The translations under genes and the position numbers were made by a program. From an uncultured Paracoccus sp. (lineage in GTDB: Bacteria; Pseudomonadota; Alphaproteobacteria; Rhodobacterales; Rhodobacteraceae), in contig CAKTBJ010000023.1 of assembly GCA_934533075.1 (NCBI GenBank), positions 1 to 47,407 on the forward strand: a stretch of DNA of 47,407 bases, in the 5' to 3' direction. Below are positions 16,718 through 24,794 of this stretch, in pieces; the stretch's first letter is position 1, and each line of letters begins with the position of its first letter. The notes under the pieces are model-generated. The model saw only the letters and a list, made by a program, of their open reading frames with translations. It was not told the origin of the DNA and made no database searches.

Positions 16718-18352
16718 ATGGCGAAACCTCATTTTCGGGCCGGAACGGCGGGTCGGAATCGAAACCGAATCGGAGGGCGATTCGCGCTTAGGGCGAGTGC
16801 GCTGGCGCTGCTCGCCGTGCTGGCCGGCGCGCCCGCCTGGGCCACGGCCCCGGCCGCCTATCCCGCCCCGCAGCTGGACTTCACCCCCGAGCAGCTGGCC
16901 CTGGCCGAGGCCGTGCGCCACGATCCCGACCTCGCCGCCTTCTATGGCGGCAACGGGCTGCGGCCGGTCTTTTCCGGCACCGAGGGCGCCGCCCGCCGCG
17001 AGGCGCTGGCCGAGGCGGTGGCGCAGGCGCCCCGGCACGGGCTGCCGCCGGCCCGCTATGCCATGCCGCAGGCCACCACCGGCGGCGCGTTGGACGAGGT
17101 GGCGCTGGCCTCGGTCTTTGTCCGCTGGGCCAACGACCTGACGCGCGGTCTGCTGGACCCGCGCAAGGTGGACCCGCATGTCAAGCGCGCGCCCGAAGGC
17201 GTGGATGCCGGCCGCGCGCTGGCCGATTTCGCCGCCGCCGCCGATCCGCGCGCCGCGATGGAGGCGCTGGCCCCGGACCATCCGTTCTACCTGGCCTTGC
17301 AGAACGCCCTGACCGAGGGACCGGCGCTGATCGCGCCCGCGGGCACGCCGCCCGCCCCCGCCGGCCTGTGGAAGCCCGGCATGCGCGACCCGGCACTGGC
17401 CGACCTGCGCGCGCGGCTGGCGGCGATCGGCTTCGATCCCGGCACGGGCGAGGCCGATCTCTACGATGCCGGCCTGGCCGAGGCGGTGACGCGCTTCCAG
17501 CAGGCCGCCGGGCTGGGCGCCGACGGGGTGGCCGGTCCGCGCACCATCGCACGGCTGAACGGCTCGGCCTCCGACGCGCAGCGCGACATCCTGATGGCGA
17601 TGGAACGCTGGCGCTGGCTGCCCGAGGATCTGGGACAGCGCCATGTCTGGGTGAACCTGCCCGAATACACCACCCGCATCGTCCAGGACGAGCAGGTGAT
17701 CTTCCAGACCCGTTCCGTCATCGGCAAGGCGGCGGCGGATTTCGAGACCCCGGAATTCTCCGACGAGATGGAGTTCCTGGTGTTCAACCCGGCCTGGAAC
17801 GTGCCGCGCTCGATCACCGTGCGGGAATACCTGCCCAGGCTGAAGGCCAATCCGAACGCGGTCGGCCATATCGACATCGTGGACAGTCGCGGCCGGGTGG
17901 TTCCGCGCAGCCAGATCGACTTCTCGCGCTATACGGCGGCGAACTTCCCCTATCGGATGCGGCAGAAGCCCTCGGACGACAACGCGCTGGGGCAGGTGAA
18001 ATTCCTGTTCCCGAACGAGTGGAACATCTACCTCCACGACACCCCGACCCGCTGGCTGTTCAACGAGACCCGGCGCGCCTTCTCGCATGGCTGCATCCGC
18101 ATCCACGACCCGCTGGACCTGGCGGCGGAACTGCTGTCGCCGCAACTGGCCGACCCGCGTGCCAGCATCCGCAGCGCCCTGTCCCGCGAGGGCGAGCAAT
18201 GGGTCAGGATGACACCGACGATCCCGGTGCATCTGGTCTATTTCACCACCTTCCCCGATGCCGACGGCCGGCTGCGCCATGCGCCGGATATCTACGGGCG
18301 CGACACGCGGCTGTGGCAGGCGCTGAGCCAGGCCGGCCTGGGCGACGCCTGA
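16718..18352 (+). CDS. L,D-transpeptidase, YcbB (LdtD) type
   Basis: This periplasmic enzyme forms 3-3 (mDAP-mDAP) crosslinks in peptidoglycan. With the ATG at 16718 it has 544 residues: a basic N terminus and signal or anchor helix (about 20-45, LALLAVLAGAPAWATA), an N-terminal YcbB-type domain, a peptidoglycan-binding repeat (about 220-285, RFQQAAGLGADGVAGPRTIARLN) and a YkuD catalytic domain with SHGCIRI (Cys459). The frame is open to 16538, and an ATG at 16670 is another candidate. The chosen start best fits a signal peptide but has only a weak ribosome site. It diverges from the MepK-like hydrolase. Confidence 0.9.
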   Translation: MAKPHFRAGTAGRNRNRIGGRFALRASALALLAVLAGAPAWATAPAAYPAPQLDFTPEQLALAEAVRHDPDLAAFYGGNGLRPVFSGTEGAARREALAEAVAQAPRHGLPPARYAMPQATTGGALDEVALASVFVRWANDLTRGLLDPRKVDPHVKRAPEGVDAGRALADFAAAADPRAAMEALAPDHPFYLALQNALTEGPALIAPAGTPPAPAGLWKPGMRDPALADLRARLAAIGFDPGTGEADLYDAGLAEAVTRFQQAAGLGADGVAGPRTIARLNGSASDAQRDILMAMERWRWLPEDLGQRHVWVNLPEYTTRIVQDEQVIFQTRSVIGKAAADFETPEFSDEMEFLVFNPAWNVPRSITVREYLPRLKANPNAVGHIDIVDSRGRVVPRSQIDFSRYTAANFPYRMRQKPSDDNALGQVKFLFPNEWNIYLHDTPTRWLFNETRRAFSHGCIRIHDPLDLAAELLSPQLADPRASIRSALSREGEQWVRMTPTIPVHLVYFTTFPDADGRLRHAPDIYGRDTRLWQALSQAGLGDA

Positions 18353-18373
18353 GGGGGCTTGCACGCATATCGT

Positions 18374-18419
18374 GAATGCGGCCGGGGCGTTGCGCGCAAA
18401 GCACGCCGCGGCCGCATTC
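18374..18419 (+). other. Long inverted repeat downstream of the L,D-transpeptidase gene
   Basis: GAATGCGGCC (18374-18383) is matched by GGCCGCATTC (18410-18419), with a second inner complement GGCGT / ACGCC. The hairpin begins 22 bases after the stop codon. It lacks a T-tract, so it may be a weak terminator or a transcript-end hairpin rather than a classic one. Confidence 0.5.
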
Positions 18420-18453
18420 GCATGCCACAACGCGGCGTCACACGTCACGCGCA

Positions 18454-18484
18454 TTGACCGGACCCCGCCCTTCGCCGCTATCGT
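18454..18484 (+). promoter_or_regulatory. Candidate promoter for the FadL-type porin gene
   Basis: TTGACC (18454-18459) is followed after 19 bases by TATCGT (18479-18484), 36 bases before the ATG. The -35 is good, the -10 moderate and the spacing long, so this is tentative. Confidence 0.35.
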
Positions 18485-18520
18485 GGAGGGGCAAGGGTAT
18501 CGCGACCGTGGGAGGGAAGC

Positions 18521-19645
18521 ATGATACGGGCAAATCGTCTTTGGGGCGCAGGGGCGGCGCTGCTGCTGTCGGCGGCCCCCGTGCTGGCCGGCGGCATCGA
18601 GCGCACGAACCAGACCATCGCGCCGATCTTCGAGCAGGGCAACTATCTGGAACTGGGCTTCACCCATGTCAGCCCCTCGGTCAGCGGCTACGACTTTTAT
18701 CCGGGCAATCCGGCCACCGGCGACGTGGCGAAGTCGTATGGCACCTATTCGCTGGCCTACAAGCATGACTTCACGCCGAACATCTCGGGGACGATCATCC
18801 TCGACACGCCCTTCGGCGCGAATATCGCCTATCCGGTCACCGGGTCGGTGATGCTGGGCAATACGGCGGTCGATGTGAAATCGACGCATGTGACCGGCAT
18901 CCTGCGCTGGCGGGGCGACAATGGCTTCGGGGTGCATGGCGGGGTGCGCATGTCGCGCGCCGATGCCACGGTGGACCTGAACGGGCTGGCCTATGGCGCG
19001 GTCTCGGGCTATTCGGCGCGGATGGATCGCGACACCGCCTGGGGCTGGCTGCTGGGTGTCTCCTACGAGATCCCGGACATCGCGGCGCGGGTGGCGCTGA
19101 CCTACAACTCGCCCATCAAGCACGAATTCCGCACCACCGAAGCCGGCCTGCCGGTGCCGTCCCTGAACGGCGTCAGCCAGACCGAGGTGCATACCCCGCG
19201 TAGCTGGAACCTCGATTTCCAGACCGGGGTGGCGGCCGATACGCTGGTCTTCGGCTCGGTCCGCTGGGTGAAATGGTCCGAGTTCAAGGTCGATCCCAAG
19301 GGCTTCACCACCGTGGTCGGCGAAGGTCTGGTCGACCTGGAGGACAGCACCACCTTCACCCTCGGCGTGGGCCGCAAGTTCAGCGACACCTGGTCCGGCT
19401 CGGCCTCGTTCACCTATGAAAAGCGCGGCAGGGACCTGGTCTCGCCGCTGGCGCCGACCTCCGGGCGCAAGGGTGTCACGCTGGCGGCGATCTATACGCG
19501 CGACAACATGAAGCTGACCACCGGCATCAACTACACCTGGCTGGGTGATGCCAAGCCCGAGACCAGCACCCCCGACACCGCCCGCGCGCAGATGGAGGAC
19601 AACCACGCCCTGACGGTGGGCATGCGGCTGGGCATCAGCTTCTGA
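18521..19645 (+). CDS. Outer-membrane transport protein, OMPP1/FadL/TodX family
   Basis: This 374-residue outer-membrane beta-barrel would pass hydrophobic compounds such as long-chain fatty acids. A Sec signal peptide (residues 1-23, ending SAAPVLA) precedes the FadL-like N-terminal region. Many alternating amphipathic strands follow, with the family pattern LTYNSPIKHEF and a final strand ending in phenylalanine (MRLGISF), the usual outer-membrane insertion signal. It is shorter than E. coli FadL (about 420 mature residues), as is common for the alphaproteobacterial branch. The ATG has GGAGGGAAG upstream. It stands alone between its promoter and a strong terminator. The substrate is inferred from the family only. 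Confidence 0.88.
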   Translation: MIRANRLWGAGAALLLSAAPVLAGGIERTNQTIAPIFEQGNYLELGFTHVSPSVSGYDFYPGNPATGDVAKSYGTYSLAYKHDFTPNISGTIILDTPFGANIAYPVTGSVMLGNTAVDVKSTHVTGILRWRGDNGFGVHGGVRMSRADATVDLNGLAYGAVSGYSARMDRDTAWGWLLGVSYEIPDIAARVALTYNSPIKHEFRTTEAGLPVPSLNGVSQTEVHTPRSWNLDFQTGVAADTLVFGSVRWVKWSEFKVDPKGFTTVVGEGLVDLEDSTTFTLGVGRKFSDTWSGSASFTYEKRGRDLVSPLAPTSGRKGVTLAAIYTRDNMKLTTGINYTWLGDAKPETSTPDTARAQMEDNHALTVGMRLGISF

Positions 19646-19654
19646 CGGCCCCTG

Positions 19655-19686
19655 AAAAGGGGCGCGCCCCGTGATGCGCCCCTTTT
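19655..19686 (+). terminator. Rho-independent terminator of the FadL-type gene
   Basis: An 11-bp perfect stem AAAAGGGGCGC / GCGCCCCTTTT with a 10-base loop lies 10 bases after the stop codon. The stem itself supplies the A and T tracts. Confidence 0.8.
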
Positions 19687-20656
19687 GTGCCGCAAGAATG
19701 GGCGCCGCCTCGGTCAAACGGGCAGGCGCCCTTTTCATCGCCAAGGCGGATAGGCACCGCCACGCCTCCGGCCCGCCTGCGGCGCCTGCTTCCCTTTCGG
19801 CCGCGCAATCCTCGTTTCGCCGCCCTCACCCCGCCGATGCGGGCCGCCCCCACAGGCAAGCGCACCCCGATGCGGCGACACGTCAATACCGGCTGGCGGA
19901 ACAGACCATCTTCATGGTCTGGGGCTGCGCCCTCCTCGCCTCCTTGTGCATGTCTCTCCCTTACCATGCCGGAGCGGATGGCTCCCGCTTCGGCAACCGG
20001 CCGCATGCGGCGAGACGCCGGTGCCGGCCGGCGGACCAGCTTCCAACCGCCGCCCCGTTGGGCCTGGGCACGCCGCGTTTCCCCGGCTCATCTCGCCTTC
20101 TCCGGGACGGGTCGCCCCATTCGGCACGCCGATGCGAGCCGGCCGGGAGGGCCAGCTTCATGGTTCCGGCATGGGCGCCCCCTCTGGGGCGACGCAATCC
20201 CCGCCTCCTCGGGCATGTCTTTCCCGCCATGCCGGGGCGGATCGTCCCCGTCTGACAGCCCACCCCGTGCAACGGATGCCAGCCGGCGGGGCAGACCATT
20301 TGCACGGCCCCGACCCGACCGCCGGCCCGGTGGAGCGGTGCGTGCCTCACCCTCGGGCACCTCACCCTCTCCCGGCCGGCAAACCCGCCTCCGCATGGCG
20401 ACACGCCGATGCCAGCCGGCGGCTGGACAGCCCCTGTCGCGTCGGCCCCCTCCGGTCGCGCCGGCCCGAGTTCCACGCAGGCGAGCCGGTTTCACCCCGC
20501 ACGGCCCGCCCCTCCGCCAGAGCGCGCCCTTTCACAGCCCCCCGCGCGCCCTCGGAGGGCGCATGCCGGCTGCGCCCCGTGCAAACCTCCCCCTTTCCCT
20601 TTGCGCCGGCAGGGATTACCTCGCAGACAGAGGGTTTCAGGGACGCGCGCAAGGGC
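19687..20656. other. 970-bp noncoding gap dominated by a degenerate tandem repeat array
   Basis: Open frames exist in several frames on both strands, but their translations are Pro/Arg/Gly-rich without recognisable domains and differ from the codon use of the neighbouring genes. I therefore read the region as noncoding. It carries the repeats at 19865-20440. The last 200 bp before the ATPase start show no clear promoter. There is no sign of a SAM-II riboswitch, which might be expected upstream of a metA operon. Confidence 0.65.
19865..20440. repeat. Degenerate tandem repeat array, five units of about 115-150 bp
   Basis: Five related blocks begin at about 19865, 20001, 20115, 20263 and 20391. 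Each contains a version of a GCGACACGCCGATGCCAGCC core followed by GGCGGRNCAGNCC. Blocks 1 and 3 also share CTTCATGGT and a second motif, GCATGTCTYTCCC...CCATGCCGGRGCGGAT (19948-19979 and 20213-20242), which is missing or eroded in blocks 2, 4 and 5. Boundaries are by eye. The family is unknown to me. Confidence 0.65.
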
Positions 20657-21520
20657 ATGATCTATCAAAGCGGGGCAGACTGGCGCGCGGCGGCGCACAA
20701 GCGGGTGATGCTGTTCGGCATGTCGGGGCTGGGCAAGACCCATCTGGCCAGCATGCTGCGCCATGACGGCGGCTGGTTCCATTACAGCGTCGATTACCGC
20801 ATCGGCACCCGCTATCTGGGCGAGGCCATCGACGACGAGTTGAAGCGCATGGCCATGACCGTGCCCGCCCTGCGCGAGTTGCTGATGACCGGCGCGATCA
20901 GCATCAGCGCCAATCTGGGCTTTCACGACCTGTCGCCGCTGTCGGCCTGGCTGGGCAAGCCGGGCGATCCCGCACGCGGCGGCATCCCCTTCGACGAATA
21001 CCGCCGCCGGCAGGAGGCCCACTGCGCCGCCGAGATCGCCGCCATGCGCGACAGCACCGCCTTCATCGCGCGGGCCGGGACCATCTACGGCTATGCGCAT
21101 TTCGTCTGCGACACCTCCGGCTCGATCTGCGAGGTGGTGGACCCCGACGATCCGGCCGACCCGCTGATGGCCGAACTGGCCGCCGCCATGCTGCCGGTCT
21201 GGATCGAGGGGGACGAGCGCCACACCGCCGCCCTGATCGCCCGATTCGACCGCGCGCCGAAGCCGATGTATTACAATGCCGGCTTCCTGCTGTCGGCCTG
21301 GCAGGATTACGGCCGCGACCATCCCGGCCCCGTCGACCCCGACGCCTTCGTGCGCTGGACCTATGCCCGTGCCCTGACGCGCCGGCAGCCGCGCTACCGG
21401 GCGATGGCGCGCCGGGGGGTCACGGTTTCCGCCGCCGAGGTGGCCGATCTGGCCTCGGCGCGCGATTTCGAGGCGTTGATCGCCGACGCCATCGACCGCA
21501 AACGGCAAAAGGAAAGTTAA
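20657..21520 (+). CDS. P-loop ATPase of unknown function, coupled to metA
   Basis: This 287-residue cytoplasmic protein has a clear Walker A motif GMSGLGKTHL at residues 21-30 and little else I can name. A hydrophobic beta strand (KRVMLF) precedes the P-loop, and VDYRIGTRYLGEAIDDELKR follows it, as in small kinases or AAA-like ATPases. HFVCDTSGSICEVVDP may hold a Walker B-like Asp. The start at 20657 has AAGGG upstream; the open frame extends far upstream into repeats with no domain. The stop is 3 bases before the metA ATG, and the metA ribosome site AAAGGAAAG lies within its last codons, so they form an operon. Its role in methionine synthesis is unknown. Confidence 0.85.
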   Translation: MIYQSGADWRAAAHKRVMLFGMSGLGKTHLASMLRHDGGWFHYSVDYRIGTRYLGEAIDDELKRMAMTVPALRELLMTGAISISANLGFHDLSPLSAWLGKPGDPARGGIPFDEYRRRQEAHCAAEIAAMRDSTAFIARAGTIYGYAHFVCDTSGSICEVVDPDDPADPLMAELAAAMLPVWIEGDERHTAALIARFDRAPKPMYYNAGFLLSAWQDYGRDHPGPVDPDAFVRWTYARALTRRQPRYRAMARRGVTVSAAEVADLASARDFEALIADAIDRKRQKES

Positions 21521-21523
21521 GCC

Positions 21524-22453
21524 ATGCCCATCACCCTGCCCGAGGACCTGCCCGCCTTCGCCACCCTGTCGCGCGAAGGGGTGATGGTGATGACGCCCGG
21601 CCGCGCCGCGACGCAGGACATCCGGCCGCTGCGCATCGGGCTGCTGAACCTGATGCCCAAGAAGATCGTGACCGAGATCCAGTTCTCGCGCCTGATCGGG
21701 GCGACGCCCTTGCAGATCGACTTCCAGCTGATCCGCATGAGCGAGCACGAGGCCCGCAACACCGCCGCCGAGCACATGGACAGCTTCTATCGCCCGTTCT
21801 CGGAGGTCGAGGCCTCGGGCGAGCGGTTCGACGGCCTGATCGTGACCGGCGCCCCCATCGAGCAGCTGCCCTTCGAGCAGGTCGACTACTGGGACGAGCT
21901 GACCCGCATCTTCGACTGGACGCAAGGCCATGTGCATTCGACCTTCGGCGTCTGCTGGGGGGCGATGGCGATGGCCTGGCATTTCCACGGCCTGCCCAAA
22001 CATGCGCTGGAGGCCAAGGCCTTCGGCTGCTTCCGCCACGCCAACCTGGCCCCGGCCTCGCCCTATCTGCGCGGCTTCTCGGACGATCTGCTGATCCCGG
22101 TCAGCCGCTGGACCGAGGTGCGCCAGGCCGACATCGACGCCTGTCCCGGCCTGACCACCCTGCTGGCCAGCGACGAGGTGGGGCCGTGCCTGCTGGAGGA
22201 CCCCGGCCACCGCGCGCTCTATGTGTTCAACCACCTGGAATATGACAGCGACACGCTGAAGCAGGAATACGACCGCGACGTGGCGGCGGGCCAGCCGATC
22301 AACGTGCCGCGCAACTACTACCCCGAGGACGACCCCGGCCGGCCGCCCTCGAACCGCTGGCGCAGCCATGCGCACCTGCTTTACGGCAACTGGATCAACG
22401 AGATCTACCAGACCACGCCCTTCGACCTGGCCCGGATCGGGGCGATGTCCTGA
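21524..22453 (+). CDS. metA: Homoserine O-acyltransferase MetA; predicted to use acetyl-CoA
   Basis: MetA activates homoserine at the first committed step of methionine synthesis. The 309-residue protein is a class I glutamine-amidotransferase-like fold enzyme with nucleophile Cys144 (FGVCWGAM) and the His237/Glu239 pair (FNHLEYD), aligned by eye with E. coli Cys142, His235 and Glu237. Length is standard. In E. coli the specificity residue is Gly111 (GAPLG), giving succinyl transfer; the aligned residue here is Glu113 (GAPIE), the residue linked to acetyl-CoA use in Bacillus-type MetA. It is therefore more likely a homoserine O-acetyltransferase, often named MetAA. It is translated directly after the P-loop ATPase and converges on comEC. 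Confidence 0.93.
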   Translation: MPITLPEDLPAFATLSREGVMVMTPGRAATQDIRPLRIGLLNLMPKKIVTEIQFSRLIGATPLQIDFQLIRMSEHEARNTAAEHMDSFYRPFSEVEASGERFDGLIVTGAPIEQLPFEQVDYWDELTRIFDWTQGHVHSTFGVCWGAMAMAWHFHGLPKHALEAKAFGCFRHANLAPASPYLRGFSDDLLIPVSRWTEVRQADIDACPGLTTLLASDEVGPCLLEDPGHRALYVFNHLEYDSDTLKQEYDRDVAAGQPINVPRNYYPEDDPGRPPSNRWRSHAHLLYGNWINEIYQTTPFDLARIGAMS

Positions 22454-22521
22454 GGCGATCCCGGCTCGCCCCCGACACGGGCGGCGGGCCGTTCCGGGAC
22501 GGCGCCCGCCCCGTCGCCCCT

Positions 22522-24687
22522 TCACGGCAGCACCCAGGGCCTGCCGGCCGCCGCCATGTTCGCCGCCACCATCCGGCCCCGCGCGTCGAAGGCCAGCGCC
22601 CCGGTCCGGCGCAGCGATTCGAGGTCGATGACCCGGCAACCCGACAGCCCCGGCGGCGCGGCCCGGTCCAGCACCAGCATCGCGCCGGGCCGGCAGGTGG
22701 CCACGGCCCGCTCCTCGGCGCCCTTGCCGGTCAGGTGGACCAGCCGCCCGCCCCAGGGCAGCGCGACCTCGCGGGCATTGCGCGGGCCGGACCAGGCGGG
22801 GCGGGCGGCGGCGCCGGCCTGATCGGCCAGGTCGCCGTCGGCGACCAGCCAGCGCTCGACCACGAAGGCGCCGCCGGAGGGCTTCGAGGGCACGCGGCCG
22901 GCGGCGGTCATCAGGCCGACCGCCTCGCCCTCCGGCGCGATCAGCAGCACCGGGCGCGGCGCCGCCAGCCAAAAGGCCAGCGCCACGCCCAGACAGGCGC
23001 AACCCAGCCAGCCGCGCCACGGCACCCGGCCCGGCCGCGCCAGACCGGCCGCGCCCGCCAGGCGCTCCCACGGGGTCAGCGCCAGCAGCACGCCGCCAAG
23101 GCCCATCAGGGGCAGCACGATGCCCGGCGGCTTCGGTGCCGTGCTGATCGCGCCGGACAGGCCCGCGACCCAGCGCGCGACGATCAGCATCCACTCGGTT
23201 CCCCAGCCCATCGCCCACAGCGCCGGCCCGGCCAGCCCGAACGGCGCCAGCACCGCCGCCATCACCGCCGCCGGCATCACCACCACGCCGATCACCGTCA
23301 CCACCGCCATGTTCGCCAGCAGCCCGTAATGGGTGATGCGGTTGAACTGCGCCGCCGCGATAGGTCCGGTCGCCGCCCCGGCCACCAGCGAGGTCAGCGC
23401 CAGCATCAGCACCCATTTCAGCCAGCCCGGCAGCCGCGCGCCGCGGTCGCGGGTCAGGTCGTTGGCGACGATCAGCGCCACGGTGGCCGCGAAACTCATC
23501 TGGAAGCCGGCGCTGGCCAGCGCGTCGGGCGCATAGGCCAGCAGCACCGCCGCCGCCAGCGCCACCGTGCGCAGCGAGATCGCCCGCCGGTCCACCAGGA
23601 TCGCCCCCAGCATGACCGCGACCATGACGAAGGCCCGCTCGGTCGCGGCACCGCCGCCCGACAGCGCCAGATAGGCCGCCGCCCCGATCAGCGCGCCCAG
23701 CGCCGCCAGCTTGTGCGCCGGCAGCCGCAGGCCCAGCCCCCCGGCCTGCACCGCCACCACCAGCATGCGCAGCACCGCATAGAGGAACCCCGCCAGCATC
23801 GACATGTGCAGGCCCGAGATGGACACGATGTGATACAGGTTCGAATCGCGCATGATGTCGTCGGTCGCGGTCTCGATGCCGGATCGGTCGCCGGTCGTCA
23901 CCGCCGAAGCCACCGCCCCCGCCTGCCCCGGAATCGCCGTCTGGATCGCCTGCGACAGGTGCATGCGCAGCCGGGCCACGGCCTGCGCGCCGCCCTCGGG
24001 CGCCGGCGCCACCGTCAGGATCTGCGTGCGGGTATAGCCGATTGCGCCCAGCCCCTCGAACCAGGCGAAGCGGCGGAAATCGAAGCCGCCCGGCTCGGCC
24101 GGGCCGGGCGGCGGGCCGAGATGGCCGGTCAGCATCACCCGCGTCCCCGGCGGCGGAATCGGCCATTCCGCCCCCTCCGGCTGCATCAGCGACAGCCGCA
24201 CCCGCGCCGGCACCCGCGCGGGCGCCATGTCGCCCAGCACCACCCGGTCCAGCGTCACCCGCAGCCGGTCGCGGCCGGAGCGGTCGATCTCCACCAGCCG
24301 CCCCTCGACCGGGCCGTAATAGCGAAAGGCCAGGATCGGCGCCGCCACCTGCCCCGACCGCCAGCCGGTCAGCGAAAAGCCGGCCGCCACCGCCAGCAGC
24401 GCGAACAGCGTCAGCCGCATGCCCTCGACCGGCCGCCAGCCCAGCCGGTCTCCCCGGCGAACCGCCAGCCGGAACGCCAGGCCCGCCACGGCCACCGCCA
24501 CCCACAGCGCCAGATGGTGCGGCAGCCCCGGCTGGACGGGCAGCGCCAGCCACAGCCCGATGCCGCAGGCCATCCAGACCGGCACCCAGGGCATCAGCCC
24601 CGCCCGCCCCAGCAGCGAGGGCCGGGCCGGCCGGGACCGCACGGAAGCCGCCGCCGGCTGCCCCGTCAGGATCGCCACCCCTGCCAT
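22522..24687 (-). CDS. comEC: ComEC/Rec2-family competence protein lacking the C-terminal metallo-beta-lactamase domain
   Basis: ComEC is the inner-membrane channel for single-stranded DNA uptake. The 721-residue protein has an N-terminal DUF4131/OB-like region between early helices (about 30-250), then the competence domain with the diagnostic [15 protein letters not shown] and about 8 hydrophobic helices (to about 550). The final 150 residues, after a last helix, do not show the HxHxDH metal site of the nuclease-like domain found in Bacillus-type ComEC; they retain only short related segments. It diverges from gltX. The ATG at 24687 lacks a strong ribosome site, so the start is the least certain part. 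Confidence 0.9.
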   Translation of the reverse strand: MAGVAILTGQPAAASVRSRPARPSLLGRAGLMPWVPVWMACGIGLWLALPVQPGLPHHLALWVAVAVAGLAFRLAVRRGDRLGWRPVEGMRLTLFALLAVAAGFSLTGWRSGQVAAPILAFRYYGPVEGRLVEIDRSGRDRLRVTLDRVVLGDMAPARVPARVRLSLMQPEGAEWPIPPPGTRVMLTGHLGPPPGPAEPGGFDFRRFAWFEGLGAIGYTRTQILTVAPAPEGGAQAVARLRMHLSQAIQTAIPGQAGAVASAVTTGDRSGIETATDDIMRDSNLYHIVSISGLHMSMLAGFLYAVLRMLVVAVQAGGLGLRLPAHKLAALGALIGAAAYLALSGGGAATERAFVMVAVMLGAILVDRRAISLRTVALAAAVLLAYAPDALASAGFQMSFAATVALIVANDLTRDRGARLPGWLKWVLMLALTSLVAGAATGPIAAAQFNRITHYGLLANMAVVTVIGVVVMPAAVMAAVLAPFGLAGPALWAMGWGTEWMLIVARWVAGLSGAISTAPKPPGIVLPLMGLGGVLLALTPWERLAGAAGLARPGRVPWRGWLGCACLGVALAFWLAAPRPVLLIAPEGEAVGLMTAAGRVPSKPSGGAFVVERWLVADGDLADQAGAAARPAWSGPRNAREVALPWGGRLVHLTGKGAEERAVATCRPGAMLVLDRAAPPGLSGCRVIDLESLRRTGALAFDARGRMVAANMAAAGRPWVLP

Positions 24688-24693
24688 GCGCGC

Positions 24694-24722
24694 TTGTCAC
24701 CCCCCTGTCGCCTGTCTATGTC
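24694..24722 (+). promoter_or_regulatory. Candidate sigma70-type promoter for gltX
   Basis: TTGTCA (24694-24699) and TATGTC (24717-24722) are separated by 17 bases, in the divergent comEC-gltX gap and about 70 bases before the gltX ATG. The -35 differs from consensus at one position; the -10 matches at three. Confidence 0.45.
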
Positions 24723-24743
24723 AGGGGCAAGCTAGCGCCGCGA

Positions 24744-24758
24744 ACCTTTCCAAAAGGT
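24744..24758. promoter_or_regulatory. Inverted repeat ACCTTT-CCA-AAAGGT between comEC and gltX
   Basis: This perfect 6+3+6 palindrome lies just after the predicted gltX promoter, in an AT-rich patch. It could be an operator or a small hairpin in the leader. No known regulator motif is claimed. Confidence 0.4.
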
Positions 24759-24794
24759 AAACGCCGGCAAGAAATTCCGCCTGCCGAGGTTCCC

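Noticed and set aside
16610..19744. A 1044-codon open frame on the minus strand opposite the L,D-transpeptidase and FadL-type genes
   Set aside because: Both plus-strand genes have clear motifs and signals; the antisense translation has neither.
19865..20440. CRISPR array
   Set aside because: The repeats are long, diverged and unevenly spaced, without near-identical 28-37-bp repeats or cas genes.
19946..20656. N-terminal extension of the P-loop ATPase into the repeat region
   Set aside because: The upstream 237 codons translate the degenerate repeats into Pro/Arg/Gly-rich sequence; the ATG at 20657 has a ribosome site and begins the structured part.
20441..20656. SAM-II or other methionine riboswitch upstream of the ATPase-metA operon
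   Set aside because: SAM-II elements occur before metA in alphaproteobacteria, but I could not find the conserved pseudoknot sequence here.
20492..24700. A 1402-codon open frame on the minus strand across the ATPase, metA and comEC
   Set aside because: It shadows metA and the ATPase on the other strand and an alternative frame of comEC; its sequence is low-complexity Ala/Gly/Arg.
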